From Streptomyces sp. NBC_01478 (GTDB taxonomy: Bacteria; Actinomycetota; Actinomycetes; Streptomycetales; Streptomycetaceae), in NCBI RefSeq assembly GCF_036227225.1, contig NZ_CP109444.1, positions 7,049,501 through 7,113,500 on the forward strand: a stretch of DNA of 64,000 nt. The letters are read 5' to 3'. Below are positions 52,665 through 62,650 of this stretch, one piece after another. The notes under the pieces are model-generated. The model did not search any database. It was not told the DNA's origin and was given only the letters and a program-made list of their open reading frames with translations. The first letter of the stretch is position 1, and each line of letters opens with the position of its first letter. The position numbers and the translations under genes are program-made.

Positions 52665-54428
52665 ATGGCGGTCGTGATGCCGATGACCCACCGCCGACCG
52701 TCGTTGTCGCCCCTGCTCACCCGGATGCGCGACCGATCCCCCGGACTGGCCGCCAGCCTCTTGGGTGGCGCGGTCGCGGCGGGGCTCGGGCTCGGCTCGT
52801 TCGCGGTGCTCGTGATGGTGCTGTGGATCAGCTCGCCGTACCCGGACAGCGGACCCGGCGGCGCCCTGCACATCGCCGCCGCCCTGTGGCTGCTGGCGCA
52901 CGGCGTCGAACTGGTCCGCGCCGACACCCTCACCGGAGTCCCGGCCCCTGTCGGCGTCACCCCGCTGCTCCTCCTCGCCGTGCCGCTGTGGCTGCTGCAC
53001 CGGGCGGCACGGCACGCGGTGCTGGGCGGTGCGGCCGACGCCACCGACATTCCGCCGGTCCCGGCCCGTACGGCGTGGACCGGCGTCGCCCTCGGCTACC
53101 TCGCCGTAGGCACCGCCGCCGCCCTCTACGCGTCCGGCGGCGAACTCTCCCCCTCCTGGAGCTGGACCGCGGTCTGCCTCCCGCTGCTCGCCGCGGGCGC
53201 GGCCGGGTCGGGCGTGTGGACGGCGTACGGGCGCCCGCGCGAACCCGTGCTGAGCCTGCTGGTCCTGTTGCCGGCCGGGCTGCGACGGCTCGTCCTGGGC
53301 CCGGAGGCGCGCGAGTCCCGGGCCCGCATCGGCACCGCCGCACGCGCCGCGGGCCTCGCCACGGCGGTGCTCGTCGGGGGCGGGGCGCTGCTGCTCGGGG
53401 CGTCCCTGGTCTGGCACGGCGGCGCGGCCCGGACGTCCTTCCTCCAGTTGACGGAGGGTCTGTCGGGCCGGTTCGCCGTCCTGTTGCTCTGCCTCGCGCT
53501 GCTCCCGAACGCGGCGGTGTGGTCGGCGGCGTACGGCCTCGGCCCCGGATTCGTGCTCGGAGTGCACCACACGGTCGCCCCGCTCTCCTCGGCCCCGGCC
53601 CCGCTCCTCCCGCCCTTCCCGCTCCTCGCCGCGGTCCCGGACGCGGGCACCGGGACCCCGCTGAACTGGCTCGCCGTGCTGGTGCCGGTGACGGCCGGGG
53701 TGACGGCGGGGTGGTTCGTGGCACGGGTCGCGGTGGGTCAACGGGGCGATGGCGGGGGCGAGTTGTCGGAGGAGCGGAAGCGGAAAGCGGTCGGCGCCGG
53801 GCTCCGTCAACAGTCGACGTCGGCCCCCTGGGCGCAAGGCCGTACCGCCGCCACCGCGTTCCTCGCCGCGGCCCTGTGTGCCGTAGCGCTGGCTGTGTTC
53901 GCGGAGTTGTCCGGCGGGCCGCTCGGGGGTGCGGCGCTCGCGCGGTTCGGGCCGGTGTGGTGGCAGACCGGGGGCGCGGCGCTGGGGTGGATCGCGGTGG
54001 TCGCGGTGCCCACGGCGGTGGGGCTGCGGGCGTGGCGGCTGCTGGAGCGGCGGGTGCCGACGCCGACGATCGGGACGTCGACGATCGGGAAGCCGCGGGA
54101 GGCCGAGGCGGAGACGCCGGCCGTTGCTGACGGATCTTGGTTCCGGAGGTCGTTCACGGTCGGCCGGGGTTGGTTCACCCGCAAGCCGAAGGCGGAGCAG
54201 CCGGTATCTGTACCGGTCCCTGTCCCTGGACCTGTGCCTGTCTCCGTGCCGTTCCCGGCCCCCGTCGACCAGCCGTACATCGCCTACGACCACGACCCGA
54301 CGTTCGACCCGCCCTCGCTCACGCCCTGGTACGACGACGCCTCCCGCGAGGCCCGCTGGGCGGCCTTGAGGGAGGCGTCCACACCACCGGAGCAACCGGA
54401 AGAACCGGGCGAGCCCGAGCCGAACTGA
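52665..54428 (+). CDS. DUF6350 multi-pass membrane protein, PerM-like
   Basis: 587 aa with at least ten membrane helices (for example [60 protein letters not shown]), then a cytoplasmic Pro/Val-rich tail. The order sucC-sucD-this gene-purN-purH matches M. tuberculosis, where the equivalent gene is perM (Rv0955), linked to cell division. Assignment rests on synteny and membrane layout. ATG 52665 is provisional. Confidence 0.7.
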   Translation: MAVVMPMTHRRPSLSPLLTRMRDRSPGLAASLLGGAVAAGLGLGSFAVLVMVLWISSPYPDSGPGGALHIAAALWLLAHGVELVRADTLTGVPAPVGVTPLLLLAVPLWLLHRAARHAVLGGAADATDIPPVPARTAWTGVALGYLAVGTAAALYASGGELSPSWSWTAVCLPLLAAGAAGSGVWTAYGRPREPVLSLLVLLPAGLRRLVLGPEARESRARIGTAARAAGLATAVLVGGGALLLGASLVWHGGAARTSFLQLTEGLSGRFAVLLLCLALLPNAAVWSAAYGLGPGFVLGVHHTVAPLSSAPAPLLPPFPLLAAVPDAGTGTPLNWLAVLVPVTAGVTAGWFVARVAVGQRGDGGGELSEERKRKAVGAGLRQQSTSAPWAQGRTAATAFLAAALCAVALAVFAELSGGPLGGAALARFGPVWWQTGGAALGWIAVVAVPTAVGLRAWRLLERRVPTPTIGTSTIGKPREAEAETPAVADGSWFRRSFTVGRGWFTRKPKAEQPVSVPVPVPGPVPVSVPFPAPVDQPYIAYDHDPTFDPPSLTPWYDDASREARWAALREASTPPEQPEEPGEPEPN

Positions 54429-54441
54429 CCGGCGGCGTCCG

Positions 54442-55212
54442 TCAGTTGGCGGTGCCCAGCAGCCCCCGCAGATCCTTCGGCAGCAACTGGTTGCAGGACT
54501 GCTTGGCCTCGTTGGTGAGGGCGTCGTTGGCGCAGGTGTAGTAGTCGCTGTAGGCGAGCTGGGCGACGAACATCGCGGCGACCAGGGCGATGGCCAGGGA
54601 CGCGGTGACCAGGCCGCTCACCGCCGCCGTCGTCTGGGGGCGGGCCTGGGATTCGGGCGTGGCCGGGGTGTCCGGGTCGCCGGGGCGGGGCTTGGCGCGC
54701 AGGGCGCTGCCGCCCCAGTAGAGGGCCAGCGCGCCCAGCAGCAGGGCCACGTACGGCCAACTGAAGAGCGCGAAGAAGAAGGCCCACATGCCGCTCAGCA
54801 GGGCGTAACGGGCGCGGCGCTGGGCCGGGTCCGTCGGATCCCAGCGCATGCCTCCCTGGCCGGGACCGCCGGCGGGGCCCTCGGGCCCGCCCTGTCCGCC
54901 GGGACCGCCGGTGCCACCGGGCCGGTCACCGAAGCCGCCCTGGGAACGGCCGGGCTGCTGATCGCTCCACTGACTGCCCCACGGCGAACGGCCGCCGTCA
55001 CCCTGCGGGGCGTCGCCGCCGTCGCGACCCTCCGGGCGCCGCGGCTGCCACGGGCGGTCCGGGGTGCCCTCGGGCGGCGGCGCGAAGGGGTTGTCGTCCT
55101 GCCCCGCACCGCTCTTCCCCTCCGAGGGCGCGTCGGGCGGCGACGAGGGCCGCTCCCGGAGCAGCACCGACTGCGGCGGGAACGTGAGAAGTCGCAGGCT
55201 GCGGTCCGGCAT
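54442..55212 (-). CDS. Membrane protein of unknown function
   Basis: 256 aa from ATG 55212. A Pro/Gly/Gln-rich cytoplasmic N-terminal half ([20 protein letters not shown]) is followed by two or three helices ([40 protein letters not shown]) and a short exported tail with two cysteines ([20 protein letters not shown]). No family recognised. The 3' end is 13 bp from the perM-like gene (convergent). Confidence 0.7.
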   Translation of the reverse strand: MPDRSLRLLTFPPQSVLLRERPSSPPDAPSEGKSGAGQDDNPFAPPPEGTPDRPWQPRRPEGRDGGDAPQGDGGRSPWGSQWSDQQPGRSQGGFGDRPGGTGGPGGQGGPEGPAGGPGQGGMRWDPTDPAQRRARYALLSGMWAFFFALFSWPYVALLLGALALYWGGSALRAKPRPGDPDTPATPESQARPQTTAAVSGLVTASLAIALVAAMFVAQLAYSDYYTCANDALTNEAKQSCNQLLPKDLRGLLGTAN

Positions 55213-55471
55213 CAAATGAGCGTCTTCCCCTTGTGGATGTGCTTGGTGGACGGGCTTGGCGGGTGTGCTTGGTGAATACGTCTCTCCGACTCGAGCTGGT
55301 AGTACGTGAACGCCTCGCACGACAACGGCGTTCCCGAACCCGCTCTCCCCAGACGCTACCTTCCGGCCACGCCCCCGTCCCGTGGGGGCTGTCCGGTGTG
55401 CCGGTATCGTTGCTGACGGTCGGCCGCTTCGTAGACTTCCCCGTATCCCGGGGCGCGAAGCATTCGTATGA

Positions 55472-55508
55472 ACGCACGAGCGGACGTACGAGTGGACGCG
55501 CGAGTCGG
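55472..55508. repeat. Short 12-bp tandem repeat upstream of purN
   Basis: ACGCACGAGCGG, ACGTACGAGTGG and a diverged ACGCGCGAGTCGG lie in tandem 37-73 bp before the purN start, in the leader or promoter region. No purine (ZTP) riboswitch was seen here. Confidence 0.4.
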
Positions 55509-55544
55509 CCGTGTGAAGACGCTCCCCCGAGAAAGGGCCCCGCC

Positions 55545-56174
55545 GTGGCCGCCAAGCCCGTGGCCAAGCGCCTTGTCGTGCTGGTCTCCGGATCCGGTAC
55601 GAATCTGCAGGCGCTCCTCGACGCCGTCGAGCATGCCGGTACCGAGGCGTACGGAGCCGAGATCGTGGCCGTGGGCGCGGACCGGGCGGGCATCGAGGGG
55701 CTCGCCCGTGCCGAGCGTGCCGGGCTGCCCACCTTCGTGTGCAAGGTGAAGGACTTCGCGACCCGTGAGGAATGGGACGCGGCGCTGGCCGAGGCGACCG
55801 CCGCGTACGAGCCCGACCTGATCGTGTCCGCCGGGTTCATGAAGATCGTGGGCAAGGAGTTCCTGGCCCGCTTCGGCGGCCGGGTCGTGAACACGCACCC
55901 CGCCCTGCTGCCCAGTTTTCCGGGAGCCCACGGCGTACGCGACGCACTCGCGTACGGCGCCCGGGTCACCGGCTGCACCGTCCACTTCGTCGACGACGGC
56001 GTCGACACCGGGCCGATCATCGCTCAGGGCGTGGTGGAGATCCGGGACGAGGACGACGAGAGCGCTCTGCACGAGCGCATCAAGGAAGTCGAGCGCACGC
56101 TGCTCGTCGATGTCGTGGGGCGGCTCGCCCGCAACGGCTATCGCATTGAGGGACGAAAGGTAGTTATCCAGTGA
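55545..56174 (+). CDS. purN: Phosphoribosylglycinamide formyltransferase
   Basis: 209 aa from GTG 55545 (GAAAGGG seven bases upstream). N10-formyl-THF-dependent GAR transformylase of purine synthesis. Signature elements: [14 protein letters not shown] (phosphate loop), the catalytic Asn-His pair in [17 protein letters not shown] and the Asp in [16 protein letters not shown]. Its stop overlaps the GTG of purH. Formyl-THF for this step is made by FolD, encoded 5 kb downstream. Confidence 0.95.
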   Translation: MAAKPVAKRLVVLVSGSGTNLQALLDAVEHAGTEAYGAEIVAVGADRAGIEGLARAERAGLPTFVCKVKDFATREEWDAALAEATAAYEPDLIVSAGFMKIVGKEFLARFGGRVVNTHPALLPSFPGAHGVRDALAYGARVTGCTVHFVDDGVDTGPIIAQGVVEIRDEDDESALHERIKEVERTLLVDVVGRLARNGYRIEGRKVVIQ

Positions 56175-57736
56175 CCGCCGAGAGCAACAAGCGAGCCATC
56201 CGTCGCGCGCTGGTCAGTGTCTACGACAAGACCGGCCTGGAAGAGCTGGCACGCGGCCTGCACGAGGCGGGCGTGGAACTCGTCTCCACGGGTTCCACCG
56301 CCGCCCGTATCGCCGCGGCCGGTGTCCCCGTCACCAAGGTCGAGGAGCTGACCGGCTTCCCCGAGTGCCTGGACGGCCGGGTCAAGACCCTGCACCCCAA
56401 GGTCCACGCCGGCATCCTCGCCGACCTGCGCCTGGAGAGCCATCGTCAGCAGCTCGACGAGCTGGGCGTGGCCCCCTTCGACCTCGTGGTCGTCAACCTC
56501 TACCCGTTCCGGGAGACGGTCGCCTCGGGCGCGTCCCCCGACGAGTGCGTCGAGCAGATCGACATCGGTGGCCCGTCGATGGTCCGCGCCGCCGCCAAGA
56601 ACCACCCCTCGGTCGCGGTCGTCACCAGCCCGGCCCGCTACGCCGATGTCCTGAACGCCGTACAGAACGGCGGTTTCGACCTCAACACCCGTAAGCGGCT
56701 GGCCGCGGAGGCCTTCCAGCACACGGCGTCGTACGACGTGGCGGTGGCGAGCTGGTTCGCGTCGTCCTACGCGCCCGTCGACGAGTCGCGGTTCCCGGAC
56801 TTCCTGGGCGCGACCTGGGAGCGCGAGAACACCCTGCGCTACGGCGAGAACCCGCACCAGCCGGCCGCGCTCTACGTCGACGGCAGTGGCGGTGGCCTGG
56901 CGCAGGCCGAGCAGTTGCACGGCAAGGAGATGTCGTACAACAACTACACGGACACGGACGCCGCGCGCCGGGCCGCGTACGACTACGCCGAGCCCTGTGT
57001 CGCGATCATCAAGCACGCCAACCCGTGCGGTATCGCGATCGGTTCGGACGTCGCCGAGGCGCACCGCAAGGCGCACGCGTGTGACCCGCTCTCCGCGTTC
57101 GGCGGGGTGATCGCGGTCAACCGGCCGGTGTCGAAGGAGCTGGCCGAGCAGGTCGCGGAGATCTTCACCGAGGTCATCGTCGCGCCCGGCTACGAGGACG
57201 GCGCGCTGGAGATCCTCGCCAAGAAGAAGAACATCCGCGTGCTGAAGGCGTCGGGCGGCCCGTCGAACGCGGTCGAGGTCAAGCCGATCGACGGGGGCGT
57301 GCTGCTCCAGGTCACCGACCGGCTCCAGGCCGACGGCGACGACCCGGCCAACTGGACGCTGGCGACGGGCGAGGCGCTCTCCGAGTCCGACCTGGCCGAC
57401 CTCGCGTTCGCGTGGAAGGCCTGCCGCGCGGTGAAGTCCAACGCGATCCTGCTCGCCAAGGACGGTGCCTCGGTCGGCGTCGGCATGGGCCAGGTCAACC
57501 GGGTCGACTCCGCGAAGCTGGCCGTCGAGCGGGCGGGGGAGGAGCGGGCGCGCGGTTCGTTCGCGGCCTCGGACGCGTTCTTCCCGTTCCCGGACGGCCT
57601 GGAGGTCCTCACCGACGCGGGGGTCAAGGCCGTGGTCCAGCCCGGCGGTTCGCTCCGCGACGAGCTGACCATCGAGGCGGCGAAGAAGGCGGGCGTCACG
57701 ATGTACTTCACGGGGACGCGGCACTTCTTCCACTGA
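56171..57736 (+). CDS. purH: AICAR formyltransferase/IMP cyclohydrolase
   Basis: 521 aa from GTG 56171 (GTGA overlap with purN). The N-terminal MGS-like cyclohydrolase domain ([38 protein letters not shown]) precedes the AICAR transformylase domain ([20 protein letters not shown]; the active-site Lys-His in [34 protein letters not shown]). Catalyses the last two steps of IMP synthesis. The 3' end overlaps the convergent HATPase gene by 29 bp. Confidence 0.96.
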   Translation: MTAESNKRAIRRALVSVYDKTGLEELARGLHEAGVELVSTGSTAARIAAAGVPVTKVEELTGFPECLDGRVKTLHPKVHAGILADLRLESHRQQLDELGVAPFDLVVVNLYPFRETVASGASPDECVEQIDIGGPSMVRAAAKNHPSVAVVTSPARYADVLNAVQNGGFDLNTRKRLAAEAFQHTASYDVAVASWFASSYAPVDESRFPDFLGATWERENTLRYGENPHQPAALYVDGSGGGLAQAEQLHGKEMSYNNYTDTDAARRAAYDYAEPCVAIIKHANPCGIAIGSDVAEAHRKAHACDPLSAFGGVIAVNRPVSKELAEQVAEIFTEVIVAPGYEDGALEILAKKKNIRVLKASGGPSNAVEVKPIDGGVLLQVTDRLQADGDDPANWTLATGEALSESDLADLAFAWKACRAVKSNAILLAKDGASVGVGMGQVNRVDSAKLAVERAGEERARGSFAASDAFFPFPDGLEVLTDAGVKAVVQPGGSLRDELTIEAAKKAGVTMYFTGTRHFFH

Positions 57737-58157
57737 CATCAGCCAGATCCTCCGGGATCGACGCGGGAGTTGAAACAGGGGCCGGAGGCGGCTCGGGCGG
57801 TGGCAGTTCGCACCACACCGTCTTGCCCTCCGGCCCCTGTTCCACGCCCCAGCGCGCCGCGACCGCGTCGAGCAGCAGCAGGCCGCGGCCGTTCTCGTCC
57901 TCCGGCCCGGCCGCGCGTACGACGAGCCAGGCGTACGGCTCCGGGTCCGTGACGGCGACGCGGATACGGCTGGGGGTGCGGGTGATGCGCAGGGTCACCG
58001 GTGTGCCCTCGCCGAGGTGCCGGATCACATTGGTCAGTAACTCGCTGACACAGAGCTGGACTTCGGGACACGGGACGCCGAGGTGTTCCCGTACGGCACG
58101 GCGGGCCTCCGGCACGGCCTTGGGGACGGCGAGGAGTTCCAGGGCGAGCGGCGTCAC
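57708..58157 (-). CDS. HATPase (anti-sigma/RsbW-like) ATP-binding protein
   Basis: 149 aa. GHKL ATPase fold: [20 protein letters not shown] (N box), [11 protein letters not shown] and [20 protein letters not shown] (G box). A Pro-rich C-tail. Such proteins are partners of WhiJ-like HTH regulators in Streptomyces. GTG 58157 overlaps the stop of the small upstream gene (GTGA). Confidence 0.88.
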   Translation of the reverse strand: MTPLALELLAVPKAVPEARRAVREHLGVPCPEVQLCVSELLTNVIRHLGEGTPVTLRITRTPSRIRVAVTDPEPYAWLVVRAAGPEDENGRGLLLLDAVAARWGVEQGPEGKTVWCELPPPEPPPAPVSTPASIPEDLADVSGRSAASP

Positions 58158-58363
58158 CGGCCGGCCGCCTTGCGGAGGGCGGCGGTGAGGGCGCGGGCGG
58201 TGTCGAGGTTGCAGTTCCCGAGTTCGACGAGTGGGGGGCCGTAACTCTGGACGACCGAGGGGAGGTCGAGGCCGAGGGACGGCAGGGTGATTCCGTTCGC
58301 TTTCAACGCGGCCTGGAGTTCGGCCACTTCGCTGTTGGCCTCGTGGGAGTAGGGGCTGATCAT
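58154..58363 (-). CDS. Small protein of the WhiJ-like cluster
   Basis: 69 aa from ATG 58363 (AGAGG ten bases upstream; the open frame extends to 58483 but that would run across the operator). Sequence MISPYSHEANSEVAELQAAL and onward, helical, one Cys. Translationally coupled to the HATPase gene and divergent from the HTH gene. Family recognised only by context. Confidence 0.65.
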   Translation of the reverse strand: MISPYSHEANSEVAELQAALKANGITLPSLGLDLPSVVQSYGPPLVELGNCNLDTARALTAALRKAAGR

Positions 58364-58378
58364 TTGCCGTACGCCTCT

Positions 58379-58402
58379 CTCTGTGACGAATTGCTCACAG
58401 AG
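58379..58402. promoter_or_regulatory. Inverted-repeat operator between divergent WhiJ-cluster genes
   Basis: CTCTGTGA, 8-bp spacer CGAATTGC, TCACAGAG: perfect 8-bp arms centred in the 110-bp divergent region. A further half-site GTGACAGAG (58422-58430) lies nearer the HTH gene. A likely autoregulatory site of the HTH protein (inference). Confidence 0.6.
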
Positions 58403-58473
58403 TGACGCGGAATCTCGTACCGTGACAGAGGTTTGGGTTGCACCCGGGAACTGGCAAAAGGCGGTGGTGAGTT

Positions 58474-59325
58474 GTGCCCCCACGCAAGGACACCGACGCG
58501 TCGGCGAATGTGCCTTCCTTCTACGGCGCGGAGTTGCGCTTCAAGAGGGAAGCGGCCGGCCTCACGCTCGAACAGTTGGCGGAGGGAAGCTTTCGGGGCG
58601 TCCCGTTTTTGAGCCAGATCGAGCGCGGTGAGCGGCGAATGCCGTTGGATCTGGCCCAGCACGTCGATAAGAGGCTTGGCACGGACGGCTTTTTCGAGCG
58701 GCGTTGTGAAGACGCGCGGAAGGCGAAGCAGTCGGGGCATGCGGAGTATTTCGCGGATGTCGCCGAGATGGAGAAGTTCGCGGAGTCGATTGAAGAGTGG
58801 GCGCCAGCGCTACTTCCGGGACTGTTGCAGACGGAGGCGTACGCCCTGAAGGTCATTCGGACTGGTAGCCCATGGCTGCGATCCGACACCGTCGAGGCGC
58901 AGGTCAACGCACGCATCGCGCGCGCGAAGCTCTGGGGGCGGGAGGAACGTCCGTCGTTCTGGGCGATTGTCCGGGAGGAGCTGATTCGCAAGCCGCTGTT
59001 GCCGTCCGACGAGATGGCGGCGCAGTTGGAACACATCGCGCAGGTGGTTCGCTCCACGCAAGGCGTTCTGCAGGTCCTTCCGGAAACGACGGTGGCCTAC
59101 CCGCTCATGATGGGCATGATCAAGGTGATGACCTTTCCGGACGCGCCGCCCGTGGTGTACACGGAGGGCCTGCACAGTGGCCAACTGATCGACTATCCAG
59201 CCCTCGTGAAGGACTACCGCAGGTCGTACGATCTGCTCAGGGCCGCGGCACTACCGCCGGAGACGTCCCTGGACATGATCGAGCAAGCGGCGGAGGATCA
59301 CAGAAATGGCAAGCACAGGGCCTGA
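58474..59325 (+). CDS. XRE-type HTH regulator with DUF5753 domain (WhiJ-like)
   Basis: 283 aa from GTG 58474. The HTH is FKREAAGLTLEQLAEGSFRG, then VPFLSQIERGERRMP; the DUF5753 domain starts about residue 90 (IEEWAPALLPGLLQTEAYAL) and includes LPETTVAYPLMMGMIKVMTF. Streptomyces has many such regulators, each paired with a DUF397 protein and often a HATPase; WhiJ represses development in S. coelicolor. Slightly lower GC than neighbours. Overlaps the DUF397 gene by 20 nt. Confidence 0.92.
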   Translation: MPPRKDTDASANVPSFYGAELRFKREAAGLTLEQLAEGSFRGVPFLSQIERGERRMPLDLAQHVDKRLGTDGFFERRCEDARKAKQSGHAEYFADVAEMEKFAESIEEWAPALLPGLLQTEAYALKVIRTGSPWLRSDTVEAQVNARIARAKLWGREERPSFWAIVREELIRKPLLPSDEMAAQLEHIAQVVRSTQGVLQVLPETTVAYPLMMGMIKVMTFPDAPPVVYTEGLHSGQLIDYPALVKDYRRSYDLLRAAALPPETSLDMIEQAAEDHRNGKHRA

Positions 59326-59509
59326 CTTGAGCACCGCTGTTTGGCGTAGGAGCAGCTACAGCAACAGCAGCGGCGGCGACTGCGTCGAGGTCCGCGACGA
59401 CCTCCCCGGCATCGTCCCCGTCCGGGACTCCAAGGTCCCGGACGGTTCCGCTTTGCTCATTTCCGGCGTCGCCTGGGCGTCCTTCGTCGACTGGGCCGGT
59501 ACTGCCTAG
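59306..59509 (+). CDS. DUF397 small protein
   Basis: 67 aa, typical of the family: LSTAVWRRSSYSNSSGGDCV, then EVRDDLPGIVPVRDSK and SGVAWASFVDW. It acts as the cognate partner (likely antagonist) of the HTH-DUF5753 regulator. Translationally overlapped with it. Confidence 0.93.
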   Translation: MASTGPDLSTAVWRRSSYSNSSGGDCVEVRDDLPGIVPVRDSKVPDGSALLISGVAWASFVDWAGTA

Positions 59510-59988
59510 CTGTCCACCTCGTACTGCCCCACCTCGATGAAGTACCGCAACTCCTCCGGCGTCCCATCGATCGCCGCCTCCGCTGCCGCGCGCAATGCGG
59601 GGCTGATGGTCGGGTCGGCGAGGATGCGGAAGGCGGCCACGCGGTCGTCCTCGGCCTGGGCCAGGCGGTAACCCGTCTTCAGGAAGGTCCGCAGGTCGTC
59701 CACCGTGCCGTTGAGGGCCGCGTTGGCCGCGCGGGTGACGGCCTTGCCGGAGTCGGGGTCCGCCAGGATGCGCAGGACCGCGATCCGGAGGTCGTCGTCC
59801 GACATGGTGTCGACGGTCGTCGGGTCGACCGGGGTGTACGTGGCCACGGCGGTGGACGTGGATGCTGACGTGGATGCGGATGTCGCGTCGGCCGCGTGTG
59901 CCGGTGTCGCGAGCAGGAGGATCGGAGTGACGGCTGTGGCCGCTGCGAGCAGGGCGGTGTGGCGGACGGCTCGGCGGATCGGTCTCAC
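59506..59988 (-). CDS. Secreted protein with ALF repeats
   Basis: 160 aa from GTG 59988. Signal peptide HTALLAAATAVTPILLLATP with cleavage after AHA, then a Thr/Ser linker and two ALF-type helical repeats (AVTRAANAALNGTVDDLRTF and ALRAAAEAAIDGTPEELRYF). ALF repeats occur in exported actinobacterial proteins of unknown role. The 3' end overlaps the DUF397 gene by 4 bp. Confidence 0.8.
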   Translation of the reverse strand: MRPIRRAVRHTALLAAATAVTPILLLATPAHAADATSASTSASTSTAVATYTPVDPTTVDTMSDDDLRIAVLRILADPDSGKAVTRAANAALNGTVDDLRTFLKTGYRLAQAEDDRVAAFRILADPTISPALRAAAEAAIDGTPEELRYFIEVGQYEVDS

Positions 59989-60122
59989 TGGTGAACCTGC
60001 CTCACGGGAACGGGAACTGGACTTGTGCGAGCGGTGATCGTCGCACCGGGCCGCCCACGAAGTCATTGCCGCGTACAGGCAGTCTTGCCGCCGCCGTTCC
60101 TGCCGTAGAGCGGAGAAACGCG

Positions 60123-60158
60123 CCGGGGCCGGGTCACCACGTGGTGACCCGGCCCCGG
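60123..60158. terminator. 36-bp perfect palindrome, terminator candidate
   Basis: Perfectly symmetric around CCAC|GTGG (60140/60141), 18 bp each side, 25 bp after the stop of the minus-strand RDD gene. As RNA it would form a stem of about 16 bp with a 4-nt loop. Confidence 0.75.
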
Positions 60159-60183
60159 GCAAAAAGCTTGCCGATCAGGCGAG

Positions 60184-60798
60184 TTACTGCGTGCGGATCA
60201 CGATCGAGCCGCAGATCTTGTCCGCGAACGTCTGACGCTTCGCGTCCCACGCCGGCCACAGCCAGCCCAGGTAGCAGGCGATGGAGTCGACGAAGTGGGC
60301 GAGGCGGCGGACGAACGCCATGCCTATGCCGAGCGGCTGGCCGGTGTTCTCGCGCACCAGACGGATGCCGAGCGCCTGCTTGCCCACGGTCTGGCCGGTG
60401 CGGCCCTCGCGGATCAACTGCCAGACGAACAGGCCGAAGACGACGATGCCGCCGATGCCCGTCAGCGCGGCGTTGTCGCTGCTGCGGCCGACGATGAACA
60501 GGACGTACGGCACGAGGTAGATGAGGCCGTCGACCAGCGTGCCGAGGAAGCGCTGACCCCAGTTCGCGAACGGCGGGGTCGCGCCGTAACCCTGCTGCGG
60601 GTAGCCGGGGTAGCCCGGCTGCTGCGGATAGCCGTAGCCCTGCTGCGGCGGGACACCCTGGGGGGCGCCCTGCGGGTAGCCGTATCCCGGCTGACCCTGC
60701 GGCTGGCCGTAGCCGGGCTGGCCCTGCGGCTGGCCGTAACCCGGCTGGGGGTTCTGCGGTGGCTGCTGCCCGTAGGGGTTGTTCGGGTCGTAACTCAT
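60184..60798 (-). CDS. RDD family membrane protein with Gly/Tyr/Gln/Pro-rich tail
   Basis: 204 aa; GGAGGAAA precedes ATG 60798. The N-terminal 75 aa repeat GYGQPQGQP/GYPQQ units and look disordered. The RDD domain has ANWGQRFLGTLVDGLIYLVP, TGQTVGKQALGIRLVRENTG and a last helix pair. RDD proteins include cation/proton transporters, but most are unassigned. Confidence 0.88.
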   Translation of the reverse strand: MSYDPNNPYGQQPPQNPQPGYGQPQGQPGYGQPQGQPGYGYPQGAPQGVPPQQGYGYPQQPGYPGYPQQGYGATPPFANWGQRFLGTLVDGLIYLVPYVLFIVGRSSDNAALTGIGGIVVFGLFVWQLIREGRTGQTVGKQALGIRLVRENTGQPLGIGMAFVRRLAHFVDSIACYLGWLWPAWDAKRQTFADKICGSIVIRTQ

Positions 60799-61027
60799 GA
60801 CGGGATTTCCTCCGTTGGCACTGCGGGGACGACGCGGATTGCGCGGAGGTACATCACGAGATGAGCGGTTTGCCCCCCAACACCTACCGCGGTGGTGCGC
60901 CGTTCATCGTTCTCTTCGGGGCGACTTTTTGTCCAGTTGCATTCCGTAGGCGTTGTGTAAGTGCAACATCCTGATCATTCGGTACCCGGATTGGAACCAT
61001 GACGGCGTCATCCGCGAGGATGGGCCC

Positions 61028-61882
61028 ATGACAGCCCAGATTCTCGATGGCAAGGCCACCGCAGCCGCGATCAAGTCCGATCTGACCGCCCGCGTGGCGG
61101 CGCTGAAGGAGAAGGGCGTCACGCCCGGCCTCGGCACGGTCCTGGTCGGGGACGACCCCGGCAGCCAGAAGTACGTCGCCGGCAAGCACCGGGACTGCGC
61201 CCAGGTGGGCATCGCGTCGATCCAGCGCGAACTGCCCGCCACCGCGACCCAGGAGGAGATCGAGGCCGTCGTCCGCGAGCTCAACGACGACCCCGCCTGC
61301 ACCGGTTACATCGTCCAACTCCCGCTCCCCAAGGGCATCGACGAGAACCGCATCCTGGAGCTGATGGACCCGGACAAGGACGCCGACGGCCTGCACCCGA
61401 TGAACCTCGGCCGGCTCGTCCTGAACGAGCCCGCCCCGCTGCCCTGCACCCCGAACGGTGTGCTGACCCTGCTGCGCCGCCACGGCGTGGAGATCAAGGG
61501 CGCCGAGGTCGTGGTCGTCGGACGCGGCATCACCATCGGCCGCCCGATGCCCCTCCTCCTCACCCGGCGCAGCGAGAACGCGACGGTGACCCAGTGCCAC
61601 ACGGGTACGCGTGATCTCTCCTCGCACCTCAAGCGCGCGGACATCATCGTCGCCGCGGCCGGTTCCGCCCACCTGATCCGGCCCGAGGACGTCAAGCCGG
61701 GCGCCGCCGTCCTCGACGTCGGTGTCTCGCGCAACGCCGACGGCAAGATCGTGGGAGACGTCCACCCGGGCGTCGCCGAGGTCGCCGCCTGGATCTCCCC
61801 GAACCCCGGCGGAGTCGGCCCGATGACCCGCGCCCAGCTCCTCGTCAACGTGGTCGAGGCGGCGGAGCGCAGTGTCGCCTGA
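61028..61882 (+). CDS. folD: Bifunctional methylene-THF dehydrogenase/cyclohydrolase
   Basis: 284 aa from ATG 61028. Motifs: [20 protein letters not shown] (catalytic Lys/Tyr region), [63 protein letters not shown] (NADP fold) and [14 protein letters not shown]. Makes 10-formyl-THF precursors for purine and fMet synthesis. Upstream at 60999-61011 ATGACGGCGTCAT is a small inverted repeat. No riboswitch was recognised in the 230-bp leader region. Confidence 0.96.
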   Translation: MTAQILDGKATAAAIKSDLTARVAALKEKGVTPGLGTVLVGDDPGSQKYVAGKHRDCAQVGIASIQRELPATATQEEIEAVVRELNDDPACTGYIVQLPLPKGIDENRILELMDPDKDADGLHPMNLGRLVLNEPAPLPCTPNGVLTLLRRHGVEIKGAEVVVVGRGITIGRPMPLLLTRRSENATVTQCHTGTRDLSSHLKRADIIVAAAGSAHLIRPEDVKPGAAVLDVGVSRNADGKIVGDVHPGVAEVAAWISPNPGGVGPMTRAQLLVNVVEAAERSVA

Positions 61883-62375
61883 CAGCCCTGAAAGCCCTGA
61901 GACCAAGGACCGCGGTGAGGGTGTGGACGACATCGAGGTCACGGACCCCGTCAGCGCGCCCGACGCCGAGGGCAGGCCGCGCCGCACCACCCGCCGCTTC
62001 CCCCTCTTCACCCGCGACACCGCCCGCCCCGAGGGCGGCGGCCGGGCCGCCCCGGGCGACGCCCCGGCCCCGGCCCGCCAGTGGCCGATCCTCGCCGTCC
62101 TCGGCACGGTCGGCCTCGGCCTGCTCCTGACCGCCTTCGACGTCTTCCGCTACGGCACGCTCCTGATCGGCGCCGCGCTGCTGGCCGGCGCCGTCCTGCG
62201 CTGGGTCATGCCGGGCGTCGGCATGCTCGCCGTCCGCTCCCGCTTCACCGACATCGTCACCTACGGCGTGCTCGGCCTCGCGATCGTCCTGCTGGCGCTG
62301 ATGGCGCAGCCGAAGCCGTGGCTGACGATCCCGTTCCTGAAGGACACGCTGCACTACACGGTCAACAGCAACTAG
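61872..62375 (+). CDS. DUF3017 membrane protein
   Basis: 167 aa from GTG 61872, overlapping the end of folD by 11 nt. An acidic N-terminus of about 68 aa is followed by three helices ([60 protein letters not shown]). The folD-DUF3017 pairing is conserved in actinobacteria (for example next to M. tuberculosis folD). Function unknown. Confidence 0.85.
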   Translation: MSPDSPESPETKDRGEGVDDIEVTDPVSAPDAEGRPRRTTRRFPLFTRDTARPEGGGRAAPGDAPAPARQWPILAVLGTVGLGLLLTAFDVFRYGTLLIGAALLAGAVLRWVMPGVGMLAVRSRFTDIVTYGVLGLAIVLLALMAQPKPWLTIPFLKDTLHYTVNSN

Positions 62376-62406
62376 CGCCCGGCGCCCCGCAGTTCGTGAC
62401 ACACGA

Positions 62407-62450
62407 CGGCGGCCCGTCCTCTCCCCCGAGCAAGGACGCGCCGCCGTCTG
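62407..62450 (+). terminator. Hairpin after the folD operon
   Basis: GACGGCGGC (62407-62415) pairs with GCCGCCGTC (62442-62450); large loop of 26 nt. The rest of 62376-62650 shows no gene. Confidence 0.45.
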
Positions 62451-62650
62451 CGTTCACTGTGCCGACGTGTGAGCGCGCTGTTCAACGGCTGTCGGCGCGC
62501 TGTGGCAGGGAGGTGACCGTTTCGCTACGCGGTCCGCACCGCGTGGCGACGAGGGAACCGTTCCCCTTCCGATGTCGTCATTTTGCTCGGAGCGGGCATA
62601 TGGGGACGCCGGGGATACCGGCGAGGTACCGAGGGCGTCGGGGAGGTGCG

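Noticed and set aside
55321..55544. ZTP or other purine/folate riboswitch before purN and folD
   Set aside because: No pfl-type core in this region or in 60799-61027.
58364..58483. Extension of the small WhiJ-cluster gene to an ATG at 58483
   Set aside because: It would encode across the divergent operator and overlap the HTH gene start; ATG 58363 has its own ribosome site.
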